A stretch of 64,000 nt of DNA, taken from assembly GCF_000281715.2 (NCBI RefSeq), contig NZ_CP124576.1, positions 2,735,501 through 2,799,500 on the forward strand. The letters are read 5' to 3'. The stretch is from Sphingobium sp. AP49 (GTDB taxonomy: Bacteria; Pseudomonadota; Alphaproteobacteria; Sphingomonadales; Sphingomonadaceae). The notes beneath the pieces are model-generated. The model had not been told where the DNA came from. It did not search any database and worked only from the letters and a program-made list of their open reading frames with translations. Shown here piece after piece: positions 43,811 through 52,829 of the stretch. Position numbers and translations under genes: made by a program. Numbering within the stretch: the first letter of the stretch is position 1; each line of letters begins with the position of its first letter.

Positions 43811-44416
43811 TCAGTGCTCGCCGCGTGAGTGCGGCACCTGCTGGGCCAGCCGGTCAATCTCGGGCAGGCCGTCGAGAAATGCGTCCAAGGATTCGGTAAC
43901 GACCTGCTGTGCCGATCGTCCGGTGATCGCAGCGGCCAATCGCAGCTTGAGATGCCGGGTGGCATCCAGCCGCAAGGTGAAGGCCGCCTTGCGGCCCGAT
44001 GCACCAGCCATCGACACCGTCTTGGACAGCGCGACCTTCGGCTTGGCGACTTTAGGCGCTGCGACCTTGATCGGCGCAGCCATAGGCTCTGCCGCCTTGG
44101 GCGGCGCAACCGCATTGGGCACCGCGTTGGCGATGCGTTCAGCCAGTTCCTCGCGCTCGGCAACGACCGCCGGAACCGAAACCATGGCGGTCATCGGCGT
44201 CAGGCCGGTCGCGGCAGGCGGTATCGCCTCGCCTGGCTCCTCATCGTGCGTCGGCACGTCAAAGCCCATATCATTCCAACCCAGGTCTTCGGTCACCATG
44301 CCGCCGTTGACGGCACGGCCAAAGCCCAGCATCGGGCGGCGCATGGCGGGCGTCGCAGCGCCCTTGCGAGCAAGCAGACCGGAGGTCAGCGAGGCGATCG
44401 GTTTGGCTTCAGCCAT
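43811..44416 (-). CDS. ParA-partner-like protein with ribbon-helix-helix-like C-terminus
   Basis: 201 aa. The N-terminus is basic (LLARKGAATPAMRRPMLGFGRA), then a long low-complexity Ala/Lys/Pro region. Residues about 150-190 (RKAAFTLRLDATRHLKLRLAAA, then SAQQVVTESLDAFL) look like a ribbon-helix-helix DNA-binding fold. In ParA systems a basic N-terminal peptide of the partner stimulates the ATPase, which fits this layout. It sits 14 bp behind parA and 20 bp before the SPOR lipoprotein gene. A GGAAG site precedes the ATG. No named family is recognised. Confidence 0.65.
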   Translation of the reverse strand: MAEAKPIASLTSGLLARKGAATPAMRRPMLGFGRAVNGGMVTEDLGWNDMGFDVPTHDEEPGEAIPPAATGLTPMTAMVSVPAVVAEREELAERIANAVPNAVAPPKAAEPMAAPIKVAAPKVAKPKVALSKTVSMAGASGRKAAFTLRLDATRHLKLRLAAAITGRSAQQVVTESLDAFLDGLPEIDRLAQQVPHSRGEH

Positions 44417-44430
44417 GGTGCCTGCTTCCT

Positions 44431-45153
44431 TTACTGGCCAACGACGCGGCGGCCAAAGCCACCGCCTGCGGGACGGGCAGCGGCAGCAACGCCGACACTG
44501 CCCTGAGGCACGGAGAAGACCGTGCGGCGAAAATTCTTCTCCAGGCGATCGGAGATATACGTCCACAGACCGGTTACCTCGGCGGCCGATTTCCCCTTGG
44601 GATCGACCTCCATCACGGTACGGCCATCGATCATCGATGCCGCGAAATCGGTACGGTGATGCAGGGTGACCGGTGCGACCGTGCCATGTTGCGACAGGGC
44701 GACAGCGGCCTCCGACGTGATCCGCGCTTTGGGCGTCGCCGCATTGACGACAAAGATCAAGGGCTTGCCTGCACGTTCACACAGATCGACCGTCGCGCCA
44801 ACGGCGCGCAGATCATGCGGGCTGGGACGGGTCGGTACGACGATCAGTTCGGCAACCGAAATAACGCTCTGGATCGCCATGGTGATCGCCGGCGGCGTAT
44901 CAATGACGGCCAGCTTGAAGCCCTGCTGACGCAGGATTTCAAGATCAGCGGCAAGGCGCGCCACCGTCGTCTGGGCGAAGGCGGGATATTCCGCCTCGCG
45001 TTCGTTCCACCAGTCGGCAAGCGAGCCCTGCGGGTCGATGTCGATCAGGACCACCGGGCCCGCGCCGGCAAGCTGAGCTTGCACGGCCAGATGACCGGAC
45101 AGGGTGGTCTTGCCCGATCCGCCCTTTTGCGATGCCAATGCCAATATGCGCAC
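44431..45153 (-). CDS. ParA family ATPase (orphan type)
   Basis: 240 aa. The deviant Walker A KGGSGKTT is at residues 10-17, followed by DIDPQGSLADWW and the Walker B-like VIDTPPA, as in ParA/MinD ATPases. These form ATP-dependent dimers on DNA or membrane to position cargo such as chromosome, plasmid or protein clusters. There is no parB or parS here; the partner is probably the next gene. The last ~30 residues form a Gly/Arg tail containing GFGRRV, echoed by LGFGRAV in that partner. It is divergent from the Sel1/SPOR gene. It is unlikely to be the main chromosome ParA. Confidence 0.85.
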   Translation of the reverse strand: MRILALASQKGGSGKTTLSGHLAVQAQLAGAGPVVLIDIDPQGSLADWWNEREAEYPAFAQTTVARLAADLEILRQQGFKLAVIDTPPAITMAIQSVISVAELIVVPTRPSPHDLRAVGATVDLCERAGKPLIFVVNAATPKARITSEAAVALSQHGTVAPVTLHHRTDFAASMIDGRTVMEVDPKGKSAAEVTGLWTYISDRLEKNFRRTVFSVPQGSVGVAAAARPAGGGFGRRVVGQ

Positions 45154-45346
45154 GCGCCTTCCCCCAGGTAAATCCAGTTCCTGACGGGCTTGCCATGACG
45201 GCGCCTAAAATTCGGTTAACTGATGAGCATGCCTCCTCGACATGCGATCATTGGCCATATCCTTGATAAGATGGCATCAATGCTAAGGACCCATTAACCT
45301 TATTTCGCGATATCGGCGGGTGAACCTTTCGGTCTGGAGCATGGAT

Positions 45347-46390
45347 ATGAAGCGTATCTGGGGAGCGGTCGCGCTCGGAACGGTACTGGGCATGGCCTTG
45401 CCGGCCCTGGCCGACGTCAAGGCCGGCGTCGATGCCTGGCAGCAGGGCGATTATGGCAAGGCTATCGGCGAATGGCGCCCCCTTGCCAATGCCGGCGATG
45501 CCGATGCGCAGTTCAATCTCGGCCAGGCCTATAAGCTGGGCCGCGGCGTCCCCGCAGACCTCTCGACCGCAATGGATTGGTATCGCAAGGCATCTGCGCA
45601 GGGCCACGCCCGCGCCGAGGATAATCTGGGCCTCCTCATGTTCCAGCAAGGCGACCGCGCCGGTGCCATGCCTTATCTTCAGCGCGCCGCGACGCGGGGC
45701 GAACCGCGGGCGCAATATATTGTCGGCACCGCCATGTTCAACGGCGACATGGTCGGCAAGGACTGGGTGCGCGCCTATGCACTCATGACCCGCGCGTCCG
45801 CATCGGGTCTGCCCCAGGCGTCCAGCAGCCTGCAACAGATGGACAAATATATTCCCGAAGCGCAGCGCAAGCAGGGCTTGGCCCTGGCTGCCAATCTTGA
45901 GGCAGACGAAAAGAAAAACGCCATGGCGGCCAACATCACGCCAGTCGATGCGCCCCGCGCCGCCCCCTCCCCGGTGCGCAGCGCGGCCGTACCGGCCTCG
46001 ACTCCGGCGCCGACAGTGCTGGCTGCAGCGCCACCTTTGCCGCCACCCACAAAAACCGCACCGCAACCGGCCGCCTCCAAGGCATCGCCGGCTCCGGCAA
46101 AGCCGGCACCGATCAAGGCCGCACCTGTCCCGGCGCGCGCACCGGCCCCTGCCGCATCGGGCAACTGGCGCGTCCAGCTTGGCGCCTTTGGTGATGAAGC
46201 CCGCGCCCGCGCACTGTGGAGTCAACTCAACCGCAAGGTGAACGGCCTGTCGAACTATCAACCCTATCTGGTAAAGGCCGGCACCGTCACCCGGCTTCAG
46301 GCTGGTCCGATCGCCAGCAGTGCCGACGCCGCTCGCCTGTGCAACAGCATCAAGGCGGCCGGTTCGGACTGCATGCCCAAGAAAATGTGA
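45347..46390 (+). CDS. exported Sel1-repeat and SPOR-domain protein
   Basis: 347 aa with a signal peptide (MKRIWGAVALGTVLGMALPALA). Sel1-like repeats occur at about 25-165 (AQFNLGQAYKLGRGVPADLSTAMDWYRKA is the clearest), followed by an Ala/Pro linker. A C-terminal SPOR domain (NWRVQLGAFGDEARARALW to SIKAAGSDC) should bind septal peptidoglycan. I chose ATG 45347 because GGAG lies about 9 nt upstream and the signal peptide starts there; a GTG at 45320 or ATG at 45341 is possible. It is divergent from parA, with a promoter region of about 190 bp. It shares its domain plan with the SPOR lipoprotein in the parA operon. Confidence 0.85.
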   Translation: MKRIWGAVALGTVLGMALPALADVKAGVDAWQQGDYGKAIGEWRPLANAGDADAQFNLGQAYKLGRGVPADLSTAMDWYRKASAQGHARAEDNLGLLMFQQGDRAGAMPYLQRAATRGEPRAQYIVGTAMFNGDMVGKDWVRAYALMTRASASGLPQASSSLQQMDKYIPEAQRKQGLALAANLEADEKKNAMAANITPVDAPRAAPSPVRSAAVPASTPAPTVLAAAPPLPPPTKTAPQPAASKASPAPAKPAPIKAAPVPARAPAPAASGNWRVQLGAFGDEARARALWSQLNRKVNGLSNYQPYLVKAGTVTRLQAGPIASSADAARLCNSIKAAGSDCMPKKM

Positions 46391-46406
46391 GGCAAAGCGC
46401 GGACGA

Positions 46407-47306
46407 TTAATCCTCTTCCGCGCGCGCCAGCATCCAGGCGCGAAACCGCGCCAGCCCAGGATGGCCACCCAGCCCCGTGGGATAGACCAGATAATAGGCC
46501 TGTTCGCTCGACAGCGGCCGGTCGAACGGGATGACCAGGCTACCCGCCTCCAGCTCCGGCCGGATCAGGAAGCTGGGGATCAACGCCACGCCCGCGCCAG
46601 CCACCACGGCCTGCGCCAGCATCAGGAAATGCTCGAATGCCGGTCCCTGCGGCAACGGCCCCGCCTCGACGCCCGCCGCCGCGAACCAGCGCGCCCAGGC
46701 GTCGCGCCGCGAACTCTGGCTCAGCAGCGGCTTGCCCAGCAGATCAGCGGGCGACCGCAGCACATTGGCCGCCAGCCAGTCCGGCGCGCAGACCGGCACC
46801 ATCTGTTCGCGGAACAGATAATCCTGCGCCACGCCGGGCCATTCCTCCGGCAGGCCATAATGGATCGCCGCGTCAAATTCCTCCTGCGCGAAATCGAACG
46901 GGTCGGATCGCGATGCAAAGTCGACCACCAGTTCGGGATGCAGCGCACTCAAGCCCGGCAGGCGCGGCGCCAGCCAGCGCATGCCGAAACTGGGCAGGGT
47001 CGCGATCCGCAGCGCCCCCTGCGCCCGCCGCGCCGCCACCCGCCGGGTCGCGCGCCGGATCCGGTCGAGCGCCGGGCGGATCTCCTCGGCATAGGCCTGC
47101 CCCGCCTCGTTCAGTTGCACCCGCCGCCCGACCCGATCGAATAGGGGGGTCTGCAGCCAATCCTCCAGCAACGCGATCTGGCGGCTGACCGCGCTTTGGG
47201 TCAGCCCCACCTCCACCCCGGCGCGCGAGAAGCTGCCATGGGTCGCGGCCGCGTCGAAACTGTTGAGCGCGCTCATCGGCGGCAGCCATTTGCGCGCCCT
47301 ATCCAT
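46407..47306 (-). CDS. LysR family regulator, GcvA-like
   Basis: 299 aa. The N-terminal winged helix carries LPPMSALNSFDAAATHGSFSRAG and LTQSAVSRQIALLE, typical of the GcvA/AmpR branch. The C-terminal two-lobe effector domain follows (LRIATLPSFGMRWLAPRLP). It is divergent from the DUF1338 gene, with 88 bp between the starts, and so probably controls it in the usual LysR manner. I could not pick out a T-N11-A operator with confidence. Confidence 0.88.
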   Translation of the reverse strand: MDRARKWLPPMSALNSFDAAATHGSFSRAGVEVGLTQSAVSRQIALLEDWLQTPLFDRVGRRVQLNEAGQAYAEEIRPALDRIRRATRRVAARRAQGALRIATLPSFGMRWLAPRLPGLSALHPELVVDFASRSDPFDFAQEEFDAAIHYGLPEEWPGVAQDYLFREQMVPVCAPDWLAANVLRSPADLLGKPLLSQSSRRDAWARWFAAAGVEAGPLPQGPAFEHFLMLAQAVVAGAGVALIPSFLIRPELEAGSLVIPFDRPLSSEQAYYLVYPTGLGGHPGLARFRAWMLARAEED

Positions 47307-47394
47307 TCCAGTTCCGCATCAAGTGATGACAGCTCCCTATTTGCGCGACCCACCCTATCCTGCGATAAGAGCGCTGTCATCGTGGAGCGTTCTT

Positions 47395-48411
47395 ATGTCG
47401 TCGCAGAATGAAGGAAGCATCGCCGCCCTGGTCCAATCGGCGCTCGGCACGGACGCCGGCGATGCCGCGCTCAATGCACTGGCGATCGATCCCGAACTGC
47501 TCGCCGAAACTGGCCCGACCGTCTCGCGCGCCGCCTTTGCGATGGCGATGAACGTCATCCTGTTCCACGACCTGCTGGAACGGGTGCCGAGCGGCGCGGC
47601 CTATGTCGCCGACACGCTGGCGCGCGGCGGCCGGGTGCTGTTCGACCATGGCGCGCTGCGCACCATCCGCTTTGCCGAGGGACCGACCGGCGCCCTCCCC
47701 GCCGGCGAGGATGCCTTCACCCGCATCTTCCTGCCCTTGGGCTATCGCCTGGCCGCCCTCTATCCGCTCGATCGCCTCAAGATGACCGGCCGCGCCTATG
47801 TCCATCTCGACGCGCCCGAGGCGATCCCGCAATTCTTCCTCTCCGAACTGCATGTCGACCGGTTTGACGGGGAATTTGGTGCGGCCGCGACCCGCATCTT
47901 CGGCACATCGCGCGACCCGCTCGACGCCCCTACCCGCGCGCTGCTGGATCGCTACGCCGCCGGCGAACCGGTCGGCTTCGATGCCGCCGCCGCCGCCCTG
48001 CCCATCATCGTCTCCGCCTTCGACCGCCAGCATGAACCGCCGGCCTTTGCCGATTATGAGCTGCTGCTCTCCCGCTCCAACGAAGCCGCCTGGATCGCGA
48101 CCGAAGGCAATGCCTTCAACCATGCGACCGATCGCGTGTCCGATGTCGCCGCGCTGGCCGATCGCCTCAAGGCGGAAGACCGGCCGATGAAGCCCAAGCT
48201 CGAAATCTCCGCGACCGGCCGCGTGCGCCAGACCGCCTTCCGCGCCGACAGCGTCGAACGCCTCTTCGCCGATCGCGAGCTGCGCAACGTGCCGGGTTCC
48301 TTCTACGAATTCATCAGCCGCGATATCGACCCGGACACCGGCAAGCTGGACCTTGCCTTCGACACCGGTAACGCCACCGGCATCTTTGCCATGACCAGCG
48401 CCAAGGCTTGA
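47395..48411 (+). CDS. DUF1338 family protein (2-oxoadipate dioxygenase/decarboxylase-like)
   Basis: 338 aa. Family signs are LFDHGALRT near residue 84, PLGYRLAALYPLDRLKMTGRAY, and FFLSELH near residue 155, which supply the His and Glu ligands for a non-haem iron. GNAFNHATDRV comes in the second half. The characterised member HglS converts 2-oxoadipate to D-2-hydroxyglutarate in lysine breakdown. This protein is shorter than HglS, so the exact substrate is open. GGAG lies 7 nt before the ATG. The divergent LysR gene is the likely regulator, and purU follows 52 bp downstream. Confidence 0.75.
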   Translation: MSSQNEGSIAALVQSALGTDAGDAALNALAIDPELLAETGPTVSRAAFAMAMNVILFHDLLERVPSGAAYVADTLARGGRVLFDHGALRTIRFAEGPTGALPAGEDAFTRIFLPLGYRLAALYPLDRLKMTGRAYVHLDAPEAIPQFFLSELHVDRFDGEFGAAATRIFGTSRDPLDAPTRALLDRYAAGEPVGFDAAAAALPIIVSAFDRQHEPPAFADYELLLSRSNEAAWIATEGNAFNHATDRVSDVAALADRLKAEDRPMKPKLEISATGRVRQTAFRADSVERLFADRELRNVPGSFYEFISRDIDPDTGKLDLAFDTGNATGIFAMTSAKA

Positions 48412-48463
48412 TCGCGGCTCCAGCTTGAGGCAACGCCTGCGCTGAATTGCTGGAGGCGATGCC

Positions 48464-49333
48464 GTGAACGACAAGACCATCCCGTCCTGGATACTGACCC
48501 TGGTCTGTGCCGACCGCGTCGGCATCGTCGCGGCGGTCAGCCAGTTCCTCGCCGAACGGGGCGGCTTCATCACCGACAGCCAGCAATATGCCGATCGCGA
48601 GGCCGACCTCTTCTTCATGCGCGTCGCGTTCGAGGCGACCGACACCGGCATGCGCTTCGACACCGCCGGCTTGCGCGACGAATTTGCCGACATCGGCACC
48701 CGTTTCGCCATGGACTGGCGCCTGACCGAGGCCGCCGATCGCCCGCGCATGCTGATCGCCGTGTCGAAGGGTTCTCATTGCCTCGCCGACCTGCTGCACC
48801 GCTGGCAGACCGGCACGCTGGCGGTCGACATCATGGGCGTCGTGTCCAACCATCCCGACATGCGCCGCATCACCGAATGGCACGGCATCCCCTATCATGA
48901 GCTGCCGCCCAATGGCGACAAGGCCGCGCAGGAGGCCGCCCTGCTCGACCTGTTCGATCGCAGCCGGTCGGAATATCTGATCCTCGCCCGCTACATGCAG
49001 GTGCTGTCGGAAAATCTGGTCGATCGGCTGGCGGGCCGCTGCGTCAACATCCATCACAGCTTCCTGCCCGGCTTCAAGGGCGCCCGCCCCTATCACCGCG
49101 CCCATGAGCGCGGCGTCAAGCTGATCGGCGCGACCGCCCATTTCGTCACCGCCGACCTCGACGAAGGGCCGATCATCGAACAGGCGGTCGAGCGCGTCGA
49201 CCATCGCGCCACCGCCGACGACATGATCCGCATCGGCCGCGATATCGAGGCCCAGGTGCTGGCCCGCGCCGTCGGCTGGCTCGCCGACCGGCGCGTGCTG
49301 CGCAATGGCGGCAAGACGGTGGTGTTCCGGTAA
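48464..49333 (+). CDS. purU: formyltetrahydrofolate deformylase
   Basis: Hydrolyses 10-formyl-THF to formate and THF, balancing the one-carbon pool. It has 289 aa. An N-terminal ACT domain (LVCADRVGIVAAVSQFLAE) is followed by the formyltransferase fold with the catalytic NIHHSFLPGFKGA block and ATAHFVTADLDEGPII. The start is GTG 48464 with GGAGG about 7 nt upstream. It is downstream of the DUF1338 gene and near the glutathione-dependent formaldehyde operon, so several formate-yielding steps are clustered here. Confidence 0.93.
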   Translation: MNDKTIPSWILTLVCADRVGIVAAVSQFLAERGGFITDSQQYADREADLFFMRVAFEATDTGMRFDTAGLRDEFADIGTRFAMDWRLTEAADRPRMLIAVSKGSHCLADLLHRWQTGTLAVDIMGVVSNHPDMRRITEWHGIPYHELPPNGDKAAQEAALLDLFDRSRSEYLILARYMQVLSENLVDRLAGRCVNIHHSFLPGFKGARPYHRAHERGVKLIGATAHFVTADLDEGPIIEQAVERVDHRATADDMIRIGRDIEAQVLARAVGWLADRRVLRNGGKTVVFR

Positions 49334-49365
49334 GAGCGCCGAACGACGCGGCATCCGTTCCGGCG

Positions 49366-49518
49366 CTAAAGCCCCAGCCGAGTCCAGAAATCGTCCGGCG
49401 CCAGCACGGCCTCGCCGCTGCGATGAGGCACGACCCGCGACCAGCTGCTGTGGGGGATATGGATCTGCGCCTTCTTGGGCAAGCGCTGCTGGCGGGTACG
49501 AACGGGCTTGTGGGTCAT
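49366..49518 (-). CDS. small basic protein, 50 aa
   Basis: Starts MTHKPVRTRQQRLPKK, has IHIPHSSWSRVVPHRSG in the middle and ends DFWTRLGL. The AAGGAG ribosome-binding site is perfect, 6 nt before the ATG, which is the main reason to accept it. There is no membrane segment and no recognised family. It is the only gene between purU and fghA and is convergent with purU. Confidence 0.6.
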   Translation of the reverse strand: MTHKPVRTRQQRLPKKAQIHIPHSSWSRVVPHRSGEAVLAPDDFWTRLGL

Positions 49519-49699
49519 CGTCTTCTCCTTGTGCGGGAGGAACACGAAACCGGGCGTTGTCGCTTGGGTACCGTGCGCTTTAGCCGTTGGTGACGCGGAG
49601 CAAGCTGACATCCTTCAAAAGCCGCGAAGCGAAACGCTCGGCATCCTATCTACTCATTAAGTAGAGAAAGGCAAAATAGCTTATCTTGGGGCGCGACCA

Positions 49700-49716
49700 T
49701 CCGGGCTTTGCCCGGA
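49700..49716. terminator. small hairpin downstream of fghA
   Basis: A seven-pair stem TCCGGGC/GCCCGGA with a TTT loop, 10 bp past the fghA stop (fghA is on the minus strand). There is no T tract, so it is a weak terminator or 3' stabiliser. The remaining bases to the 50-aa gene show nothing else. Confidence 0.4.
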
Positions 49717-49726
49717 CGGCCCGCCA

Positions 49727-50563
49727 TCAGCCCAGCCGCGCCGCGTGCCAGCGCAGATGATCGTCCATGAAGCTGGAGATGAAATAATAGCTATGGTCAT
49801 AGCCCTCGCGCAAATTCAGCGAGAGATCGATACCCGCCATATCGCAGGCCGCGCGCAGCAATTCGGGGCGTAGCTGCCCTTCCAGGAAGCTGTCACCCGC
49901 GCCTTGGTCCACCAGCAGCGCATCGATCCGCGCGCCATCCTCGATCAATGCGACCGCATCATGCTTGCGCCATGCCGCGCGGTCGTCGCCCAGATAGCCG
50001 CCCAGCGCCTTCTCGCCCCAGGGCACCTGGCCCGGCGCGACGATCGGCGCAAAGGCCGACACCGCGCGATAGCGCTCGGGATAGGTGAGTCCAACGGTCA
50101 GCGCGCCATGGCCGCCCATGCTGTGCCCCATGATCGACTGGCGATCCATGTCGGCCGGGAACTGTTCCGCGATCAGCGCCGGCAATTCCTGCGTCACATA
50201 GGACCACATGCGATAATGGGCCGCATAGGGCGCCTGTGTCGCGTCGACATAGAAGCCTGCACCCAGGCCGAAGTCCCAGGCGCCGTCCGGATCGTCGGCG
50301 ACCCCCTCGCCGCGTGGCGAGGTATCGGGCGCAACGAAGATCAGGCCCAGTTCCGCGCAGGCGCGGCGAAACTCGCCCTTCTCGGTCACATTGGCATGGG
50401 TGCAGGTGAGGCCGGAAAGATACCAGACCACCGGCAGCTTCGCGCCGGGTTCATGCGGCGGCACGAAGACGGAGAAGGTCATCGCCGTCCCCGTCTCGCG
50501 TGAGGCGTGGCGATAGACGCCCTGGATGCCGCCAAAGGCCTTGTTGGTCGAAACCGTCTCCAC
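49727..50563 (-). CDS. fghA: S-formylglutathione hydrolase
   Basis: Cleaves S-formylglutathione to formate and glutathione, the last step of glutathione-dependent formaldehyde detoxification. It has 278 aa. The esterase-D fold carries the nucleophile in GHSMGGHGA near residue 148, and the conserved WYLSGLTCTH near the N-terminus. The start is GTG 50563 (MET-V-ST-N-K-type N-terminus), with AGGAAG 6 nt upstream; longer frames are not credible. It is the last gene of the operon frmA, VOC protein, fghA, 14 bp after the VOC gene. Confidence 0.94.
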   Translation of the reverse strand: METVSTNKAFGGIQGVYRHASRETGTAMTFSVFVPPHEPGAKLPVVWYLSGLTCTHANVTEKGEFRRACAELGLIFVAPDTSPRGEGVADDPDGAWDFGLGAGFYVDATQAPYAAHYRMWSYVTQELPALIAEQFPADMDRQSIMGHSMGGHGALTVGLTYPERYRAVSAFAPIVAPGQVPWGEKALGGYLGDDRAAWRKHDAVALIEDGARIDALLVDQGAGDSFLEGQLRPELLRAACDMAGIDLSLNLREGYDHSYYFISSFMDDHLRWHAARLG

Positions 50564-50577
50564 CCGTACTTCCTTCC

Positions 50578-50958
50578 TCAGCCGATCCGATGCAGGCCGC
50601 ACAATTTGTTGCCGGCGGGATCGCGCAGATAGGCGAGATAAAGCTTGCCGAAACCGCCTTCGCGTACGCCCGGCGGATCTTCGCAAGCAGTGCCGCCCGC
50701 CGCGACCCCGGCCGCGTGCCAGGCATCGGCCTGCTCGGTCGATGTCATGCGGAAACCGATCGTGCCGCCATTGGCATGGCAGGCGGCTTCCCCGTCGATC
50801 GGTTTTGTGACCATGAACAGCGCGCCGTCATGCATGTAGATCAGCCGCCCCTTGTCGTCCTGCATCGCCGGCTTGCCGTCGACAGCACCGAACAGCGCAT
50901 CATAAAAGGCGCGGGAAACGTCGAGATCATTCGATCCCACCATCACATGGCTGAACAT
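50578..50958 (-). CDS. VOC family (glyoxalase-like) protein
   Basis: 126 aa with two beta-alpha-beta-beta-beta units of the vicinal oxygen chelate fold: FSHVMVGSNDLDVSRAFYDALFG at the start and YLRDPAGNKLCGLHR at the end. The place between frmA and fghA suggests it acts on glutathione-formaldehyde chemistry, perhaps speeding adduct formation, but that is inference. ATG 50958 has AGGAG 7 nt upstream. Similar VOC genes are common in this operon type in Alphaproteobacteria. Confidence 0.82.
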   Translation of the reverse strand: MFSHVMVGSNDLDVSRAFYDALFGAVDGKPAMQDDKGRLIYMHDGALFMVTKPIDGEAACHANGGTIGFRMTSTEQADAWHAAGVAAGGTACEDPPGVREGGFGKLYLAYLRDPAGNKLCGLHRIG

Positions 50959-50984
50959 GGTCACTCTCCTGTTGGGTTATCGGT

Positions 50985-52097
<1,113 letters not shown>

Positions 52098-52613
52098 GGC
52101 GGGTTACTCCCATGACTGGCGTGAACGGACGCCCCGGGGACGCCCTAAAAGACATTCCCGGCGTTCATATCGGTTCCGGCAGCAATTGCCAGTCGATACC
52201 GCTATCGAAAGGAAAGAGAAATCCCGCAAATACTAAAAAAAGTCGAGCGCATCCAGCGACTTATACCGCCAAAAGAACCGCGCTACCTTTTCCGGTCGTG
52301 CCCTGTTTAGAAGGACACGTTGTAAATGAACCAGCCCAGGATCAGCAGGCTGCTCACAAGACAGATACGATCACCGAAGACATCAATACGAGACATCTGA
52401 CACATCCTTCACCCAAAAGACGATCTGCGCCGCCTGTTGAGGGAGAATACATCAGATAAGTGCGTGTGGGAACAGCAATCTCGCGACAAGCCGTGCCGCT
52501 GGAGCGATGAATGGAAATCGCCCCATCTTGAAATTTTCGCTGCAGCGCACAGCAATCATTCAACTAATCGAACGTTTCCAAAAAGCCGAATATCGGCAAA
52601 CACTTACCGCTGA
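52098..52613. other. 516-bp region upstream of frmA
   Basis: Holds the frmA promoter (not resolved) and, on the minus strand, the 29-codon membrane-peptide candidate at 52307-52396. I see no other feature. Parts near 52230-52260 and 52540-52600 are more AT-rich than average. Confidence 0.5.
52307..52396 (-). CDS. possible 29-aa single-span membrane peptide
   Basis: ATG 52396 opens MSRIDVFGDRI, followed by one hydrophobic helix (CLVSSLLILGWFIYNV) and a stop two residues later. A GAAGGA sits about 8-9 nt upstream, and an in-frame ATG nine bases earlier is less well placed. The codons are normal for the genome. Such tiny membrane proteins are often stress- or respiration-linked, but nothing ties this one to a role. 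It lies upstream of frmA on the same strand. Confidence 0.4.
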   Translation of the reverse strand: MSRIDVFGDRICLVSSLLILGWFIYNVSF

Positions 52614-52829
52614 TCAGCGAAATGCTGCGCCGCGGTGACGCAGGAAGGACGCCGTCGCCTCCTCCGGCCCGCGATAGGCCTCCTGAAACTCGGCGCTCCA
52701 ATATTTGAGGTCGTCGAGGTCGATTCGCACACCCGATACGGCGCAGAGCACGAACTGCCCCGGCCGTACCACGTCGAAATGCGGCGTGTCATAATGCAGC
52801 ACCGCCAAGCCCTGAATGTCCGCTGCCAT
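52614..52829 (-). CDS. DUF2093 family protein
   Basis: 71 aa. LHYDTPHFDVVRPGQFVLCAVSG, then IDLDDLKYWSAEFQEAY, match my memory of the DUF2093 family, a short alphaproteobacterial protein of unknown role. Its ATG overlaps the stop codon of the upstream nitronate-monooxygenase-like gene (TGATG), so its translation is coupled to that enzyme. One Cys is present, too few for a metal site alone. Confidence 0.75.
   Translation of the reverse strand: MAADIQGLAVLHYDTPHFDVVRPGQFVLCAVSGVRIDLDDLKYWSAEFQEAYRGPEEATASFLRHRGAAFR

Noticed and set aside
44431..45153. The chromosomal ParA of the parABS system
   Set aside because: There is no parB, gidA/gidB or parS context, and the partner protein is not ParB-like, so it is called an orphan ParA.
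52354..52563. A 69-codon minus-strand frame upstream of frmA
   Set aside because: It has no ribosome-binding site or recognisable motif. The overlapping 29-codon membrane peptide frame has better start signals.
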